64,000 nt of DNA from an uncultured Acetatifactor sp. (lineage in GTDB: Bacteria; Bacillota; Clostridia; Lachnospirales; Lachnospiraceae): NCBI GenBank assembly GCA_910578815.1, contig CAJTSE010000019.1:5895-69894 (forward strand), written 5' to 3'. Under the pieces are notes generated by a model that was not told the origin of the DNA, made no database searches, and was given only the letters and a program-made list of their open reading frames with translations. Below, in pieces: positions 50,878 through 60,455 of the stretch; the stretch's first letter is position 1, and the number at the start of each line of letters is the position of its first letter. The position numbers were made by a program, and so were the translations under genes.

Positions 50878-50906
50878 ACTGTACCAGCAGATGGGGCATC
50901 TGTCAA
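50878..50906 (-). promoter_or_regulatory. hisD promoter with a dyad operator-like sequence
   Basis: Minus-strand TTGACA (50901-50906) and TACAGT (50878-50883) are 17 bases apart. The -35 overlaps the stop codon of the MATE gene. A perfect inverted repeat CAGATG/CATCTG with a 3-nt centre (50888-50902) fills the spacer. Confidence 0.55.
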
Positions 50907-52294
50907 GCCTGAAAATAATTATCCGCTTCCTGCGCTTTCATCTCCCGCAGTACGCTGATCCCTAACGGCACGGACAGCAGAAACGAGCAGACATCCGACC
51001 AGGTCTGGCACATCTGCACCCCCAGCAGTCCGAAAAATGCCGGGAGGATATAAATCAGGGGGATAAAGAAAATTCCCTGCCTGGCGGCAGCCACAAAGGA
51101 AGCCTTAGCGGCCTTGCCGATGGACTGAAGCATCATATTGCACATGACGATCCAGGCGTTCAGCGGGAACACCAGACATTGCAGCCGCAGGGCCAATGTA
51201 CCAATACGGATCACGTCCCCATCTTCCTTACGGAACAAAGTTACCAACGGCTCCGCAAACACAAACCCTGCCACGGATACCACAATCAGAAAAACCGCCG
51301 CATATTTTACACAGAAGCGGAAAGCCTCCCGCACCCTGGAATAATGTTTTGCCCCGTAATTCATACCGCACACTGGCTGAAATCCCTGACCAAAACCGAT
51401 CAGCGCGGAATTGGCAAACATGGAAACACGCCCTACAATGGACAGAGCAGCTATGGCCGCGTCGCTGAAATCCCCGCCATATGTACCGGCAGCGCGGTTT
51501 AAACAGATCTGAGCGATACTGGCAAGTCCCTGTCTGCAAAGGGAGGGAATGCCGCCTTTAAACATTTCCCAGTAGAGCATCCATGAGGGCTTAAAATTTT
51601 TAAATTCAATGCGGATGTTGCCCCCCTTTCTGCTCATGAAAAAGAGGATTACAAAGCTGACCACCTGACTCACCACCGTAGCCAGCGCCGCTCCTGCCAC
51701 TTCCATATCAAAGACAAAGATCAGCAGGGGATCCAGCACAATATTCAGCACCGCCCCCGTGACGATTCCCACCATGGCATAAGACGCGCTGCCCTGAAAG
51801 CGAAGCTGGTTATTCAGCACCAACGAAGACATCATAAAAGGACAGCCAATCAAGATAATCCGCAGATAATCTTTTGTATAGGGCAGAATCGTGGGAGTGG
51901 ATCCCAGCACCTTCGCCAGCGGCGTCAGAAAAATGATTCCTAAAGCCCCTGCGATTACTCCCGCAAAGAAAGCCGTAAAAAAGCCCACTGCCGCCATGCG
52001 GTTTGACTCTTCAAACTCGCCGGCCCCCAGCTTCCGGGAAATAAAATTTCCTGAACCATGTCCAAAGAAGAATCCAAAGGCCTGAATAAACGCCATCACC
52101 GAAAAGACCACACCCACCGCCGCCGTAGCCTGGGTATTCAGCTTGCCCACAAAAAAAGTATCCACCATATTATAAAAAGAAGTCACCAGCATACTGATGA
52201 TAGTAGGCACCGCCATCTGGCAGACCAGACGGGGCACCGGCTCGCTAAGCATGTAAGCTACCTTCTCCTGCTGGTCCATACTGCGCACGTTCAT
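50903..52294 (-). CDS. MATE-family efflux transporter
   Basis: A 463-residue protein with 12 predicted helices. MAVPTIISMLVTSFYNMVDTF and GFGQGFQPVCGMNYGA identify the MATE/DinF family, which exports drugs or metabolites using Na+ or H+. ATG 52294 follows GGGGAGG. It lies downstream of the PF09818 ATPase gene, and a related MATE gene is encoded on the other side. Confidence 0.93.
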   Translation of the reverse strand: MNVRSMDQQEKVAYMLSEPVPRLVCQMAVPTIISMLVTSFYNMVDTFFVGKLNTQATAAVGVVFSVMAFIQAFGFFFGHGSGNFISRKLGAGEFEESNRMAAVGFFTAFFAGVIAGALGIIFLTPLAKVLGSTPTILPYTKDYLRIILIGCPFMMSSLVLNNQLRFQGSASYAMVGIVTGAVLNIVLDPLLIFVFDMEVAGAALATVVSQVVSFVILFFMSRKGGNIRIEFKNFKPSWMLYWEMFKGGIPSLCRQGLASIAQICLNRAAGTYGGDFSDAAIAALSIVGRVSMFANSALIGFGQGFQPVCGMNYGAKHYSRVREAFRFCVKYAAVFLIVVSVAGFVFAEPLVTLFRKEDGDVIRIGTLALRLQCLVFPLNAWIVMCNMMLQSIGKAAKASFVAAARQGIFFIPLIYILPAFFGLLGVQMCQTWSDVCSFLLSVPLGISVLREMKAQEADNYFQA

Positions 52295-52310
52295 AAGACC
52301 CTCCCCACTT

Positions 52311-54053
52311 TCAATCCCTTTGTATCTGAATCAACTCCCGACACCGATTCAAAGCAGCGTACAGTTCCTGCTTTCTCGGCATGGCAAGATTGCCGGGAAG
52401 GGAGCCTGTATCTTCTCCTCCCCGTCCCTGTCCGCCTCCGCAGAAGGCGGAAAAGCCTTTCTCGCCGATACGGTTATACATATTCTCCACAGCCTGCCCC
52501 AATGTCTTCCTGCCGTCAAACTCTTGAAGCTTCATGCTTTTAATCATATATGACAGTGCTGTCACCTGTTCAGAATCAATCAGTTGCTCCACATACCGCA
52601 GATCCACCTCTTCACGATTCACGGAAAAGCCGTCCACGCCATCCGTTCTCATTTTGATGCGGTCATCCTTGGCAAAAGCCATATCCCTTTTTACCACCCT
52701 GTGATAGTCCGGCTTTACCGACTTATCGGCAGCCCCCAGAAGATACGGGTAGCTCTCCGCCTCCATTTTGGCAAATTCGGTGATTTCCACAGGCTGGTAC
52801 TTATTCATCTGCACAATGCAGTCCGACTTGTGAAAATAGGAGCCGCAGCTGCCCGCCACCAGTATGGTAGAGATGTTATAGTCCTCATACAGCTCCCGCA
52901 CCTTGTCAATAAAAGGAATAATCGGCTCCACGTCCCGGCTTACCACCCGCTGCATCAGCTCGTCACGGATCATGAAGTTCGTGGCGCTGGTATCCTCGTC
53001 GATCAAGAATACTCCCGCTCCCGCTTCCATGGCCTCCACCGTATTGGCCGCCTGAGAGGTACTGCCGCTGGCATCCTCCGTGTAAAAACATTTGGTATCC
53101 CTGCCGTTGGGCAGATTGCGGATAAACATGGAAATATCCGTCTTTTGAATGCTCCTGCCGTCCTCCGCCCGCAGCTTCATGGCTGTGTCATCCGTAATCA
53201 CATACTCCCTGCCGTCCCCGGCAATATGATTATATACTCCCAGCTCCAACGCCTCCAGCAGGGTGGACTTGCCGTGGTATCCGCCGCCTACAATCAAAGT
53301 GACACCCTTTTTTATCCCCATGCCTGCAAGTTTCCCGTGGTGGGGCAGCTCCAAAACCACCTCCATGGACGCAGGGCTCTGAAAGGCCACCGCCTCCTTC
53401 ATGGGCAGTGAGGATACCCCTGATTTTCTGGGCAGGATGGCGCCGTTTGCCACAAAGGCTGTCAAGTCTCTTTTTTTCAGTTCTTCCCTGATATATTGCT
53501 GGTCGTCTGCTAAAAACAGCACCTTCTCCAGACTGTCTTTCGGGCAGGTGGAGGATAACAGCGTCTGCCTTACACATAATGGCAGGAAATCAAACAATAT
53601 CTTACCCAGCTCCCCGGCGTTAATGGTTCGGCCGTTGGCAGGAAATCCGATTTCCATGCGTACCGTCAATTCTCCGTTTGCCGTATTTACCGTACAGGCG
53701 CTGCGCTCTAAAATTTCCTGTCCCGGATGACTGATGCCCAGAAGGCCGCTCTTGCCGGAACCCTTTGCCTTAAAGGAATAGTCCTTGATCTTTGCTGCCA
53801 TTCTTCGCAATAGAAAATCCTGAAACGCAATCTTTCTGACATTACTGTCATAACACTTTCCGTCAAAACCGGCTACCTTTCCCGGCACAATAATACTGAC
53901 CTTGGAGGGCGCTGCAAAGGGGTCCCCCTGCACATGGTCTATGGACAGCACATATTGCTGAAACTGATATTTACCTCTCGTGTCCTTGTATGCGGGATAG
54001 CTCTTATGGTCTATCTGCCGCAGCAGTGTCTGCAGTTCCGCCGCTGTTTTCAT
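52311..54053 (-). CDS. ABC-class P-loop ATPase (PF09818 type)
   Basis: A 580-residue ATPase that I recognise as the stand-alone ABC-ATPase family PF09818. It has GVTLIVGGGYHGKSTLLEAL as the phosphate-binding loop near residue 245, and AGVFLIDEDTSATNFMIRD as Walker B with flanking residues at about 345-363. The N-terminal TLLRQIDHKSYPAYKDTRG and DHVQGDPFAAPSKVSI are typical. The function is unclear. ATG 54053 follows AAAGGCGG; ATG 54080 is a possible upstream start. Confidence 0.85.
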   Translation of the reverse strand: MKTAAELQTLLRQIDHKSYPAYKDTRGKYQFQQYVLSIDHVQGDPFAAPSKVSIIVPGKVAGFDGKCYDSNVRKIAFQDFLLRRMAAKIKDYSFKAKGSGKSGLLGISHPGQEILERSACTVNTANGELTVRMEIGFPANGRTINAGELGKILFDFLPLCVRQTLLSSTCPKDSLEKVLFLADDQQYIREELKKRDLTAFVANGAILPRKSGVSSLPMKEAVAFQSPASMEVVLELPHHGKLAGMGIKKGVTLIVGGGYHGKSTLLEALELGVYNHIAGDGREYVITDDTAMKLRAEDGRSIQKTDISMFIRNLPNGRDTKCFYTEDASGSTSQAANTVEAMEAGAGVFLIDEDTSATNFMIRDELMQRVVSRDVEPIIPFIDKVRELYEDYNISTILVAGSCGSYFHKSDCIVQMNKYQPVEITEFAKMEAESYPYLLGAADKSVKPDYHRVVKRDMAFAKDDRIKMRTDGVDGFSVNREEVDLRYVEQLIDSEQVTALSYMIKSMKLQEFDGRKTLGQAVENMYNRIGEKGFSAFCGGGQGRGGEDTGSLPGNLAMPRKQELYAALNRCRELIQIQRD

Positions 54054-54093
54054 TTTCTGATTCCGCCTTTCCTTAAGCATAAAACCCTACTTA

Positions 54094-54270
54094 TTATTTT
54101 AGTCCTTTTTGCAAAAGTGTCAAGGAATCAGCCTGCCATTTAAAAGATGCGCAAAAAGGACCGCCAGCGTCTGCCGCCTGCCTTGTCACGCCGACCCTTG
54201 CCGCAAATTCCTCCTGGCTCAGGCCCTGCCTTTTCCGATATTCCTGTATCTTTGCTCCGATCAACAGCAT
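54094..54270 (-). pseudogene. truncated XRE-family regulator remnant
   Basis: The first 30 codons encode a Cro/CI-type HTH (GAKIQEYRKRQGLSQEEF followed by AARVGVTRQA) that breaks off in the recognition helix and continues as unrelated sequence. In intact relatives the domain goes on with VSKWE. The frame is short (58 codons) and no partner domain follows. Confidence 0.65.
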
Positions 54271-54471
54271 ATTCCCCAAAACCGCCTTTCCATACCCCTA
54301 TATAATTACCTTATTCATAAATAAGAAAATTGTCAAGTTTCCCGCTCCGCCCGCTGTCGGGATTTCCAGAATTATCTTGCTTTTCCGGAGATTTTTGATA
54401 TAGTTAGAATGAAAAAACGGCAGCAGAGTACCCATTTCACAGCGCTGCCCATAAATGGAGAAAGTGAAAGC

Positions 54472-55833
54472 ATGGCATCTCATATCAAGAGCATGACCGA
54501 GGGAAAACCCGGTAAGTTAATATTGACCTTTGCCCTGCCGCTGATGGCGGGCAATGTGTTTCAGCAGCTTTATACGGTGGTGGACACTGCCGTCGTGGGC
54601 AAATTTCTGGGCGTGGGCGCACTGGCTGCTCTGGGAGCCTCAGACTGGCTGAACTGGATGATGCTGGGAATCATTCAGGGCTTCACCCAGGGCTTTGCCA
54701 TCCTCATGGCACAGGAATTCGGCGCGGAAAATTTTCATCGGCTGCGAAAAATCATTTGCAGCTCCGGTATCCTCTCGGCGGTCTTTGCCCTTTTGCTGGT
54801 TGCCGCCGGACAACTGATCGCCCGGCCTGTGCTCCTGCTGCTGCAGACTCCCGCAGATATTCTGGGCGATACCCTCCTGTATCTACGCATTATGTTTCTG
54901 GGCATCCCCATCGTCATGGCATACAATCTTTTTGCCTGTATCCTGCGTTCTCTGGGAGACGGGCAGACGCCTCTTTATGCTATGGTGGTGGCTTCCCTGA
55001 CCAATATCGTTCTGGACCTGCTTTTTGTAATGGTTTTCCACTGGGGCATTGCCGGAGCTGCCGCAGCCACTCTGATCGCCCAGCTGGTGTCGGGGGTTTA
55101 CTGCCTGTATCATATCTCCAAAATTCAGATCATGAAGTTTGACAAAGAAGACTTCCGCCCGGAGCAGGGACTATTTGGCAGGCTGTTAATGCTTGGCTTC
55201 CCCATGGCCTTCCAGAACTGCATCATTGCCATCGGGGGCATGATCGTTCAGTTTGTAGTCAACGGCGCCGGCGTTCTCTTTATCGCCGGATTCACCGCCA
55301 CCAACAAACTTTACGGCCTGCTGGAAATCGCCGCCACCTCCTACGGCTACGCCATGATTACTTATGTGGGTCAGAATCTGGGTGCCGGAAAAACGGACCG
55401 CATCCGTAAAGGAATGCGCTCCGCTTTGGGACTGGCACTGGTTACTTCTGTCTGCATTGCCATTGTCATGCTGATATTTGGCCGGCTGATTCTTGGCTGC
55501 TTCATCTCCGGCACGCCGGAGGAAGTAGAAAAAACCATGGAAATCGCCTATTTCTACCTGGCAGTCATGAGCATCTGCCTGCCGGTTTTATACATTCTGC
55601 ATGTTGTCCGCTCCGCCATTCAAGGCATGGGCAACACGCTGCTTCCCATGCTGTCCGGCATCGGGGAATTCGCCATGCGTACCTCCACGGCGCTACTGCT
55701 GCCTCTGGCGGTTGGGGAAGTGGGAATCTTCTTCGCGGAGATTGCCGCCTGGCTGGGCGCTGACATGATACTGGTCATCAGCTATATCGTCACTGTCAGG
55801 AAGCTGCCGAAGGCCGGCTCCCGGCCGGCCTAA
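54472..55833 (+). CDS. MATE-family efflux transporter
   Basis: A 453-residue MATE protein with 12 helices: KLILTFALPLMAGNVFQQLY, DTAVVGKFLGVGALAALG, VGQNLGAGKTDRIRKGMRSA. It is divergent from the truncated regulator and the PF09818 ATPase gene. It differs from the MATE at 50903, so it is a paralogue rather than a copy. The ATG 54472 follows GGAG by about 10 bases. Confidence 0.93.
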   Translation: MASHIKSMTEGKPGKLILTFALPLMAGNVFQQLYTVVDTAVVGKFLGVGALAALGASDWLNWMMLGIIQGFTQGFAILMAQEFGAENFHRLRKIICSSGILSAVFALLLVAAGQLIARPVLLLLQTPADILGDTLLYLRIMFLGIPIVMAYNLFACILRSLGDGQTPLYAMVVASLTNIVLDLLFVMVFHWGIAGAAAATLIAQLVSGVYCLYHISKIQIMKFDKEDFRPEQGLFGRLLMLGFPMAFQNCIIAIGGMIVQFVVNGAGVLFIAGFTATNKLYGLLEIAATSYGYAMITYVGQNLGAGKTDRIRKGMRSALGLALVTSVCIAIVMLIFGRLILGCFISGTPEEVEKTMEIAYFYLAVMSICLPVLYILHVVRSAIQGMGNTLLPMLSGIGEFAMRTSTALLLPLAVGEVGIFFAEIAAWLGADMILVISYIVTVRKLPKAGSRPA

Positions 55834-55948
55834 TACCGGCCAAATATATGTAAAAATTTAATGCGCAGTATGTTAGCTCTAACCGTAACAACTTCATAAT
55901 CCGTATTTGCGTTCCATTCCATACCTCTTCAACTTGCTGCAGGTTTTT

Positions 55949-57745
55949 TCACTTACCTGCCGCCCGCCCAAACAGTCGAATCATCCAATACCTGGACAGG
56001 TTAAAGGTGCGCCAGTTTAGATCCTCAGCCCGTCGTTCCATTTTTTCCATCCAGACATACCCGAAGGCATTCGCCGGATAACCGACTGTTTTTCCGCTGT
56101 TCACCCTTTCGCCGTATTCCACTGGCGTCTCATCTGCCGTCCATGCCTTCATATCATAGCCCATACTTTCCATACATGGCACCAGCACCGGAGCCGCGTC
56201 GGCACAAAGCCCGCTCAGATACCAGTAATCTTGATACCCTGTTCCTGTCTCCGCTTCTTTTTTCATGCCAACATTTTTACTGTTGACATTGACATAATCA
56301 TTATTGTTGGCATTGTCTGTATCGCTGTTGTTGACATTTTCTGCAATACCGCCATTTTCATTGCGAAATGTATTGCCGCCATCATTGCCCGAAACATTTG
56401 CCAGGTTGATTCTGGCAATCAGATAATCCGGATGAGCAAAGGACAGCGCCAGATACATTACCGTCACTACTGCCACACAGTAGCGGAACAGGTGAAATTT
56501 TTCCCTGAAAATATGAATCATTACCCCTGCAAACAGCACTGCCAGCAGGGCCAGTCCCCAAAACACCAGCACTCTTAAAAAAGTCAGATAATAGCTCCGA
56601 ACGTACATTACCATCCGCATGGCGCTGGAAGCAATCATAATATAAGTGCAGACTGACATTATTATCAGTACTGTTTTCAACACCTTGCTGCTTTTAAAAT
56701 AACACAGGCACACCAGCACGATCACCAGATTTAAAAGGCTGACTGTCAGCAGCTGAAAAAATCCTTCTCTGGCATATGCCGCATAAGTATACCCCTCCGG
56801 CAGCTGCATCCTTCCCAGAAACAATCCGTTGATCTGAACAACGGAGAACACAAGATACAGCGCCGTCAGCATCCCTGTCACCGTGATTGCCAGCACAGGC
56901 TCCCCCGACCTTCGGTCCTTCACTTCCTCATCTATTTTCTTTTTGCAGAGAAATGCTGTCAAGCAATATGCTGCCAGAAACATTAACAGGATGCGGGCGG
57001 CAATATTCATCACATTGTCAAGCCGGATACCGCCCAGAAGCCGCTCTGCCATCTGCCGAAACAGCGCATCCGCACTGGAAAGAAGTAACAGTACCACAAG
57101 CAGCAGCGGAATTCCCGCCAGCAACCCAAGTCCCACTGCCCAGATTCGCCCGTCGGCCTTGCCGCCTTTTTCCCTCCGGTAATTTGCCCAGCATTCGGCC
57201 CCGTCCCGAAAGGGCTCCGCCGCCACGCCTCCAACGCCGAAAATAAGCCTGAAAATGCTGCTCAGAAACTTCCCCGGCCCCCATTTCGACGTGTCAAAAT
57301 ACTGCTTCAGCAGCAGACTCATCATCAGCAGAAAAATGCCCAGTTTATTCAAAAAGATGATCCTGCCGTCATCTGTGCAAAAAGTGGAAATTCCCAGCAG
57401 CACTATGGCTGCCATGTAATAGACGCTTCCTTTTTTTAAGGTAGTCTCCAGTTTTGCAAGCGATAAGCATAAAAACAAGAGGCTGCCTGCCACGAAAAAA
57501 GGGAATGTCACCCCCGATCCGTTTTTATACATGCAAAAGGTATAAAACACCGCATAGAGAAATGCCGCCGGACCGAAAAAGCCAAATCTTTCTTTCATGC
57601 GCTTTGTCTCTTCCGTCTCTTTTTCCGGCTTTGGCTCCTGTTTCCCCGCCCCGTCAAGAACGGTCATCGGCACTCCGCTTTCCTCGCTTCCCGTCTTCCC
57701 TGCTGTGCCGGGCTCCGCCCAGATATTTTGCTCCGCTCCCGTCAT
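55949..57745 (-). CDS. DUF4173/DUF4153-family membrane protein with an Asn-rich insert
   Basis: A 598-residue membrane protein: hydrophilic N-terminus of about 50 residues, then about 11 helices, then a C-terminal soluble domain (PCMESMGYDMKAW, YRWMIRLFGR-like end). LLSSADALFRQMAERLL near residue 220 is typical of the DUF4173 group. A 45-residue Asn-rich stretch at about residue 455 (NENGGIAENVNNSDTDN) interrupts the last soluble part. It is the last gene of a four-gene membrane cluster. The function is unknown. Confidence 0.78.
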   Translation of the reverse strand: MTGAEQNIWAEPGTAGKTGSEESGVPMTVLDGAGKQEPKPEKETEETKRMKERFGFFGPAAFLYAVFYTFCMYKNGSGVTFPFFVAGSLLFLCLSLAKLETTLKKGSVYYMAAIVLLGISTFCTDDGRIIFLNKLGIFLLMMSLLLKQYFDTSKWGPGKFLSSIFRLIFGVGGVAAEPFRDGAECWANYRREKGGKADGRIWAVGLGLLAGIPLLLVVLLLLSSADALFRQMAERLLGGIRLDNVMNIAARILLMFLAAYCLTAFLCKKKIDEEVKDRRSGEPVLAITVTGMLTALYLVFSVVQINGLFLGRMQLPEGYTYAAYAREGFFQLLTVSLLNLVIVLVCLCYFKSSKVLKTVLIIMSVCTYIMIASSAMRMVMYVRSYYLTFLRVLVFWGLALLAVLFAGVMIHIFREKFHLFRYCVAVVTVMYLALSFAHPDYLIARINLANVSGNDGGNTFRNENGGIAENVNNSDTDNANNNDYVNVNSKNVGMKKEAETGTGYQDYWYLSGLCADAAPVLVPCMESMGYDMKAWTADETPVEYGERVNSGKTVGYPANAFGYVWMEKMERRAEDLNWRTFNLSRYWMIRLFGRAAGK

Positions 57746-57803
57746 ATTCTGCTCCTTTCGCTGGTTTTCGCTGATTCCTTTCCAGCGGGCATTTTTTGAC
57801 CGC

Positions 57804-57821
57804 TTAGAAAATCTTTTCGCC
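57804..57821. repeat. half copy of the paired-hairpin element at the HTH gene stop
   Basis: The GGCGAAAAGATTTTCTAA arm on the minus strand supplies the last codons (GEKIF) and stop of the regulator gene. A short AGCGG/CCGCT hairpin follows in place of the rest of the element. Confidence 0.75.
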
Positions 57822-58022
57822 TTCTGTATACTCCAGTATATCCCCCGGTTGGCAGTCCAGGGCCTTACAGATCGCCTCCAGGGTGGAAAACCGTATTGCT
57901 CTTGCCTTATTGTTTTTTAAGATAGACAGATTTGCCAACGTAAGGTCCACCTTGCCGGCCAGATCCGTCAGGCTCATCTTACGCTTTGCCATCATCACGT
58001 CCAAATTTACAATGATCCCCAT
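57804..58022 (-). CDS. YozG-type HTH regulator
   Basis: A 72-residue Cro/CI HTH protein: MIVNLDVMMAKRKMSLTDLAG-like N-terminus, LANLSILKNNKARAIRFSTL and ICKALDCQPGDILEY. Family members are 65-70 residues and usually sit beside a DUF2975 membrane protein, as here. ATG 58022 follows GGAGGG. Its last five codons and stop are contributed by repeat-element sequence. Confidence 0.92.
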   Translation of the reverse strand: MGIIVNLDVMMAKRKMSLTDLAGKVDLTLANLSILKNNKARAIRFSTLEAICKALDCQPGDILEYTEGEKIF

Positions 58023-58031
58023 AGTGCCCTC

Positions 58032-58643
58032 CTATATGGTCCAGTCTGTCTCTTCCTTGTAGTCTACCGCCTGTTCAAACACAAAGCTCAGCACCTTGCT
58101 GAACAGCCCGGCAATCAGGAAAACAAGAATCACTACTCCCATGGCTATCGTCATATACACAACGCTTCTGACCCCTGCCATCAGGGCAATGAAAAAGCTC
58201 CAATTTCCCATTTTCTGCAGACTGACCACATTCTCGCGGACAAAGCAATTTCCCACAAGTACCGTCTTAAAGATTTTCCGCAGCTCCCAAAGCAGCTTCT
58301 CCGCCGCAATTCCCAGCACAAAATAAATTATGACCGATTCTTCATAATGCCAAATCAGCTTCGGCAGCTGTTGTCCGATCCACCTGATACTCCAGGGCAG
58401 GGACGCCGTTACCAAAATCCCGCCAAAGAACATAAAGTCCAGAAGAAACTTTGTCACCTTCGTCCAGGTCAGTCTTCGACCTGCCAAAGAGCTTGCGGGC
58501 TTTCCGGAATCCTCCTGCTCTGCCGCAGACATTGTAAGCTCCCCGGAGGCTCTTTTATTCCCCTTAGTCTGATTTTCTTTGACCTGATTTTCTTTGACCT
58601 GGTTTTCTTTGACCTGGTTTTCTTTGACCTGGTTTTCCTTCAT
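58032..58643 (-). CDS. DUF2975-family membrane protein with KENQV repeats
   Basis: A 203-residue protein: an N-terminal run of five KENQV/T pentapeptides, a hydrophilic linker, then four helices characteristic of DUF2975 (VTKFLLDFMFFGGILVTA and others). It pairs with the HTH gene 10 bp downstream, and the two may form a membrane sensor and repressor. ATG 58643 follows GGAAGG by 8 bases and is the first residue of the repeats. Confidence 0.85.
   Translation of the reverse strand: MKENQVKENQVKENQVKENQVKENQTKGNKRASGELTMSAAEQEDSGKPASSLAGRRLTWTKVTKFLLDFMFFGGILVTASLPWSIRWIGQQLPKLIWHYEESVIIYFVLGIAAEKLLWELRKIFKTVLVGNCFVRENVVSLQKMGNWSFFIALMAGVRSVVYMTIAMGVVILVFLIAGLFSKVLSFVFEQAVDYKEETDWTI
58569..58643. 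repeat. five tandem 15-bp units at the 5' end of the DUF2975 gene
   Basis: Units begin at 58569, 58584, 58599, 58614 and 58629. The first three differ from the next by one or two bases. They encode KENQ pentapeptides directly after the start codon. Confidence 0.85.
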
Positions 58644-58921
58644 CCTGCTGTCCTTCCTTTCCTCTGTATGGTTGCTCTTCATTTTTTAATTATTCGCTCT
58701 TTCCCCTGTACTTTTCACTTTTTCCAAGCTTCTCTTTCCCGACCTTTCGTTTCCGCTTTTTGTTTCCTGCTTGCTTTCATGTTTTTTCGACTTTTTATTT
58801 ATCATGCTCTATTTCGGCTTCGACTTTCTTTTTCCTGCTTTCCTTTTCTGCCTGTACTTTTATATATTTTCCGCAATGACTTCTTGTCTGCTTCCCCTTT
58901 TCCCCAAAGACTGATTACCTC
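58644..58921. other. pyrimidine-rich gap without a gene
   Basis: The 278 bp upstream of the DUF2975 gene are strongly pyrimidine-rich on the plus strand (58690-58860), so the mRNA leader would be purine-rich. I see no frame with a binding site longer than about 20 codons and no clear promoter. Confidence 0.4.
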
Positions 58922-60418
58922 TTACTTAAAATCCTCCAGCCTCTTTCCTGTATACTGGATGGCGATTCTGTTTTCCGGGTTTGCGTCCGTCAGGTACAGC
59001 ACCGCCAGAAAAATCCATTCCAGTGGCTTCATGATGAAATAAACCACATCCGCCGCATATTTACTGCGGATCAGCTTGGCCGCGGGAAAGCCGTAAGTAT
59101 CATAAAACCGGCGTACCGCCCTGTGAAACCTCGGCGTCCGCTCTTCCAGCACCTGCTCAAAGGCATTGGCAATACAGAGCTGCCTGTTTACAATCACCTG
59201 ATGGCCGTGCCGCACTCCCAGCCGCTTTGGCTTTACAATTTTTTCATGTCCGCCTGCCGCCACGGTGCAGAGATAATGCTCGTCAAAGTAAATATTCTGA
59301 GGTGCCACACGCTGAGACAAATTCCAGTCGCTGGTCTCCGTAAATGCCCTGATCACCGCGTCAGGCTTTTGTCCGAACAGCATCAGCAGTCCAATCAAAA
59401 TTCCCAGCAAAGGCCACATCAGCAGGAATGCCGCCAGCGGCCAGCGCTCTGATTTTGCCAGGAAACGATTACATCTGTGAAAAATTCCCGTTCCCTCCAA
59501 ATACCGCTGCCGCCTGGATTCGTCCGTCTCCAGCAGCTGCTTCCACTCCCACATCTTATGGCTGACTGTTCGTGCCGTAAGCAGCAGACAATTCAGCGGA
59601 TAAAGCAGTAAAAAGAAATCATAGTCTCTTCCCCGAAAGACCTGTATCCCCCAAACCACGCTTTCAATGGTTCCCAGATACATTGCCGCCAGCCCCAGTA
59701 CCAATGCCAGCGGCGGCATCACCCTTAAGGGAATATAATTGACGATCAGATACCCGGCCGCAGCCGTCAGCGCCACCATAATTACGGTGAGCTGTGCCTG
59801 CGTATAAACAGGGGTATGTGTCTGCCGGTTGACCAGCTGTTCCTGCCAGTCCCTGCCAAAAGATACTTCATAAAAAATACTTAAGTAGATTAGGCTGTAA
59901 AGCGCTCCCAGTGCAATTCCGGCCACATCCAATACTCTGCACCTTTGATAAAGCTCCTGATTCCGTCTCCCCTTCACCAGCAGAAACACTTCCGCCGCCG
60001 TCAATACCAGCGGAAATATCATAAAGCCTCCCAAAATGATAATTCCTGCCGCAGAAGCCTCAGCAAACGCCGCAATTCCTCCAAAGCCCGTGCCCCCGAT
60101 CAGATCTCCGATACCGAAGATCACCTGCAGCGCCACACTCATGAACGCCCCCAGCACAAGCGACAGCAGCACCGCCGCCCAAAACGGATGAGCCTTCAAA
60201 AATCTCCATTTCCCCTGATCTGGGTTTTGCTGATCTGCGTTCTCTGTACTTCTGCTTTCTGCATTTTCGTATTTGGCACTTTTATTTTCTGTATTCTGAT
60301 TTACTGTATTTTGATTTTCCGCATTTTGGGTTTCCGCACTTGGGATTTCAGCATTTTGGTTTTCCATACTTTGGTTTTCTTTCTCTATATTTTCCTTATT
60401 TCCTGTATTATTTTTCAT
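58922..60418 (-). CDS. DUF6688-family membrane protein
   Basis: A 498-residue protein: an Asn/Glu/Thr-rich N-terminus of about 65 residues made of degenerate NQNTEN-like repeats, then eight or so helices, then a conserved soluble C-terminus with DEHYLCTVAAGGHEKIVKPK, VNRQLCIANAFEQVLEERTP and FYDTYGFPAAKLI. This C-terminus matches the DUF6688 type. The function is unknown. ATG 60418 follows GGAGG. It is the first gene of the membrane cluster. Confidence 0.75.
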   Translation of the reverse strand: MKNNTGNKENIEKENQSMENQNAEIPSAETQNAENQNTVNQNTENKSAKYENAESRSTENADQQNPDQGKWRFLKAHPFWAAVLLSLVLGAFMSVALQVIFGIGDLIGGTGFGGIAAFAEASAAGIIILGGFMIFPLVLTAAEVFLLVKGRRNQELYQRCRVLDVAGIALGALYSLIYLSIFYEVSFGRDWQEQLVNRQTHTPVYTQAQLTVIMVALTAAAGYLIVNYIPLRVMPPLALVLGLAAMYLGTIESVVWGIQVFRGRDYDFFLLLYPLNCLLLTARTVSHKMWEWKQLLETDESRRQRYLEGTGIFHRCNRFLAKSERWPLAAFLLMWPLLGILIGLLMLFGQKPDAVIRAFTETSDWNLSQRVAPQNIYFDEHYLCTVAAGGHEKIVKPKRLGVRHGHQVIVNRQLCIANAFEQVLEERTPRFHRAVRRFYDTYGFPAAKLIRSKYAADVVYFIMKPLEWIFLAVLYLTDANPENRIAIQYTGKRLEDFK

Positions 60419-60455
60419 AATGCCTCCATAATTAACACAGCGCTTTTGTACCGTT

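Noticed and set aside
50809..50906. T-box or His-leader-peptide control of hisD
   Set aside because: No T-box AGGGTGG-type motif, no run of His codons; only the terminator and an alternative pairing are visible.
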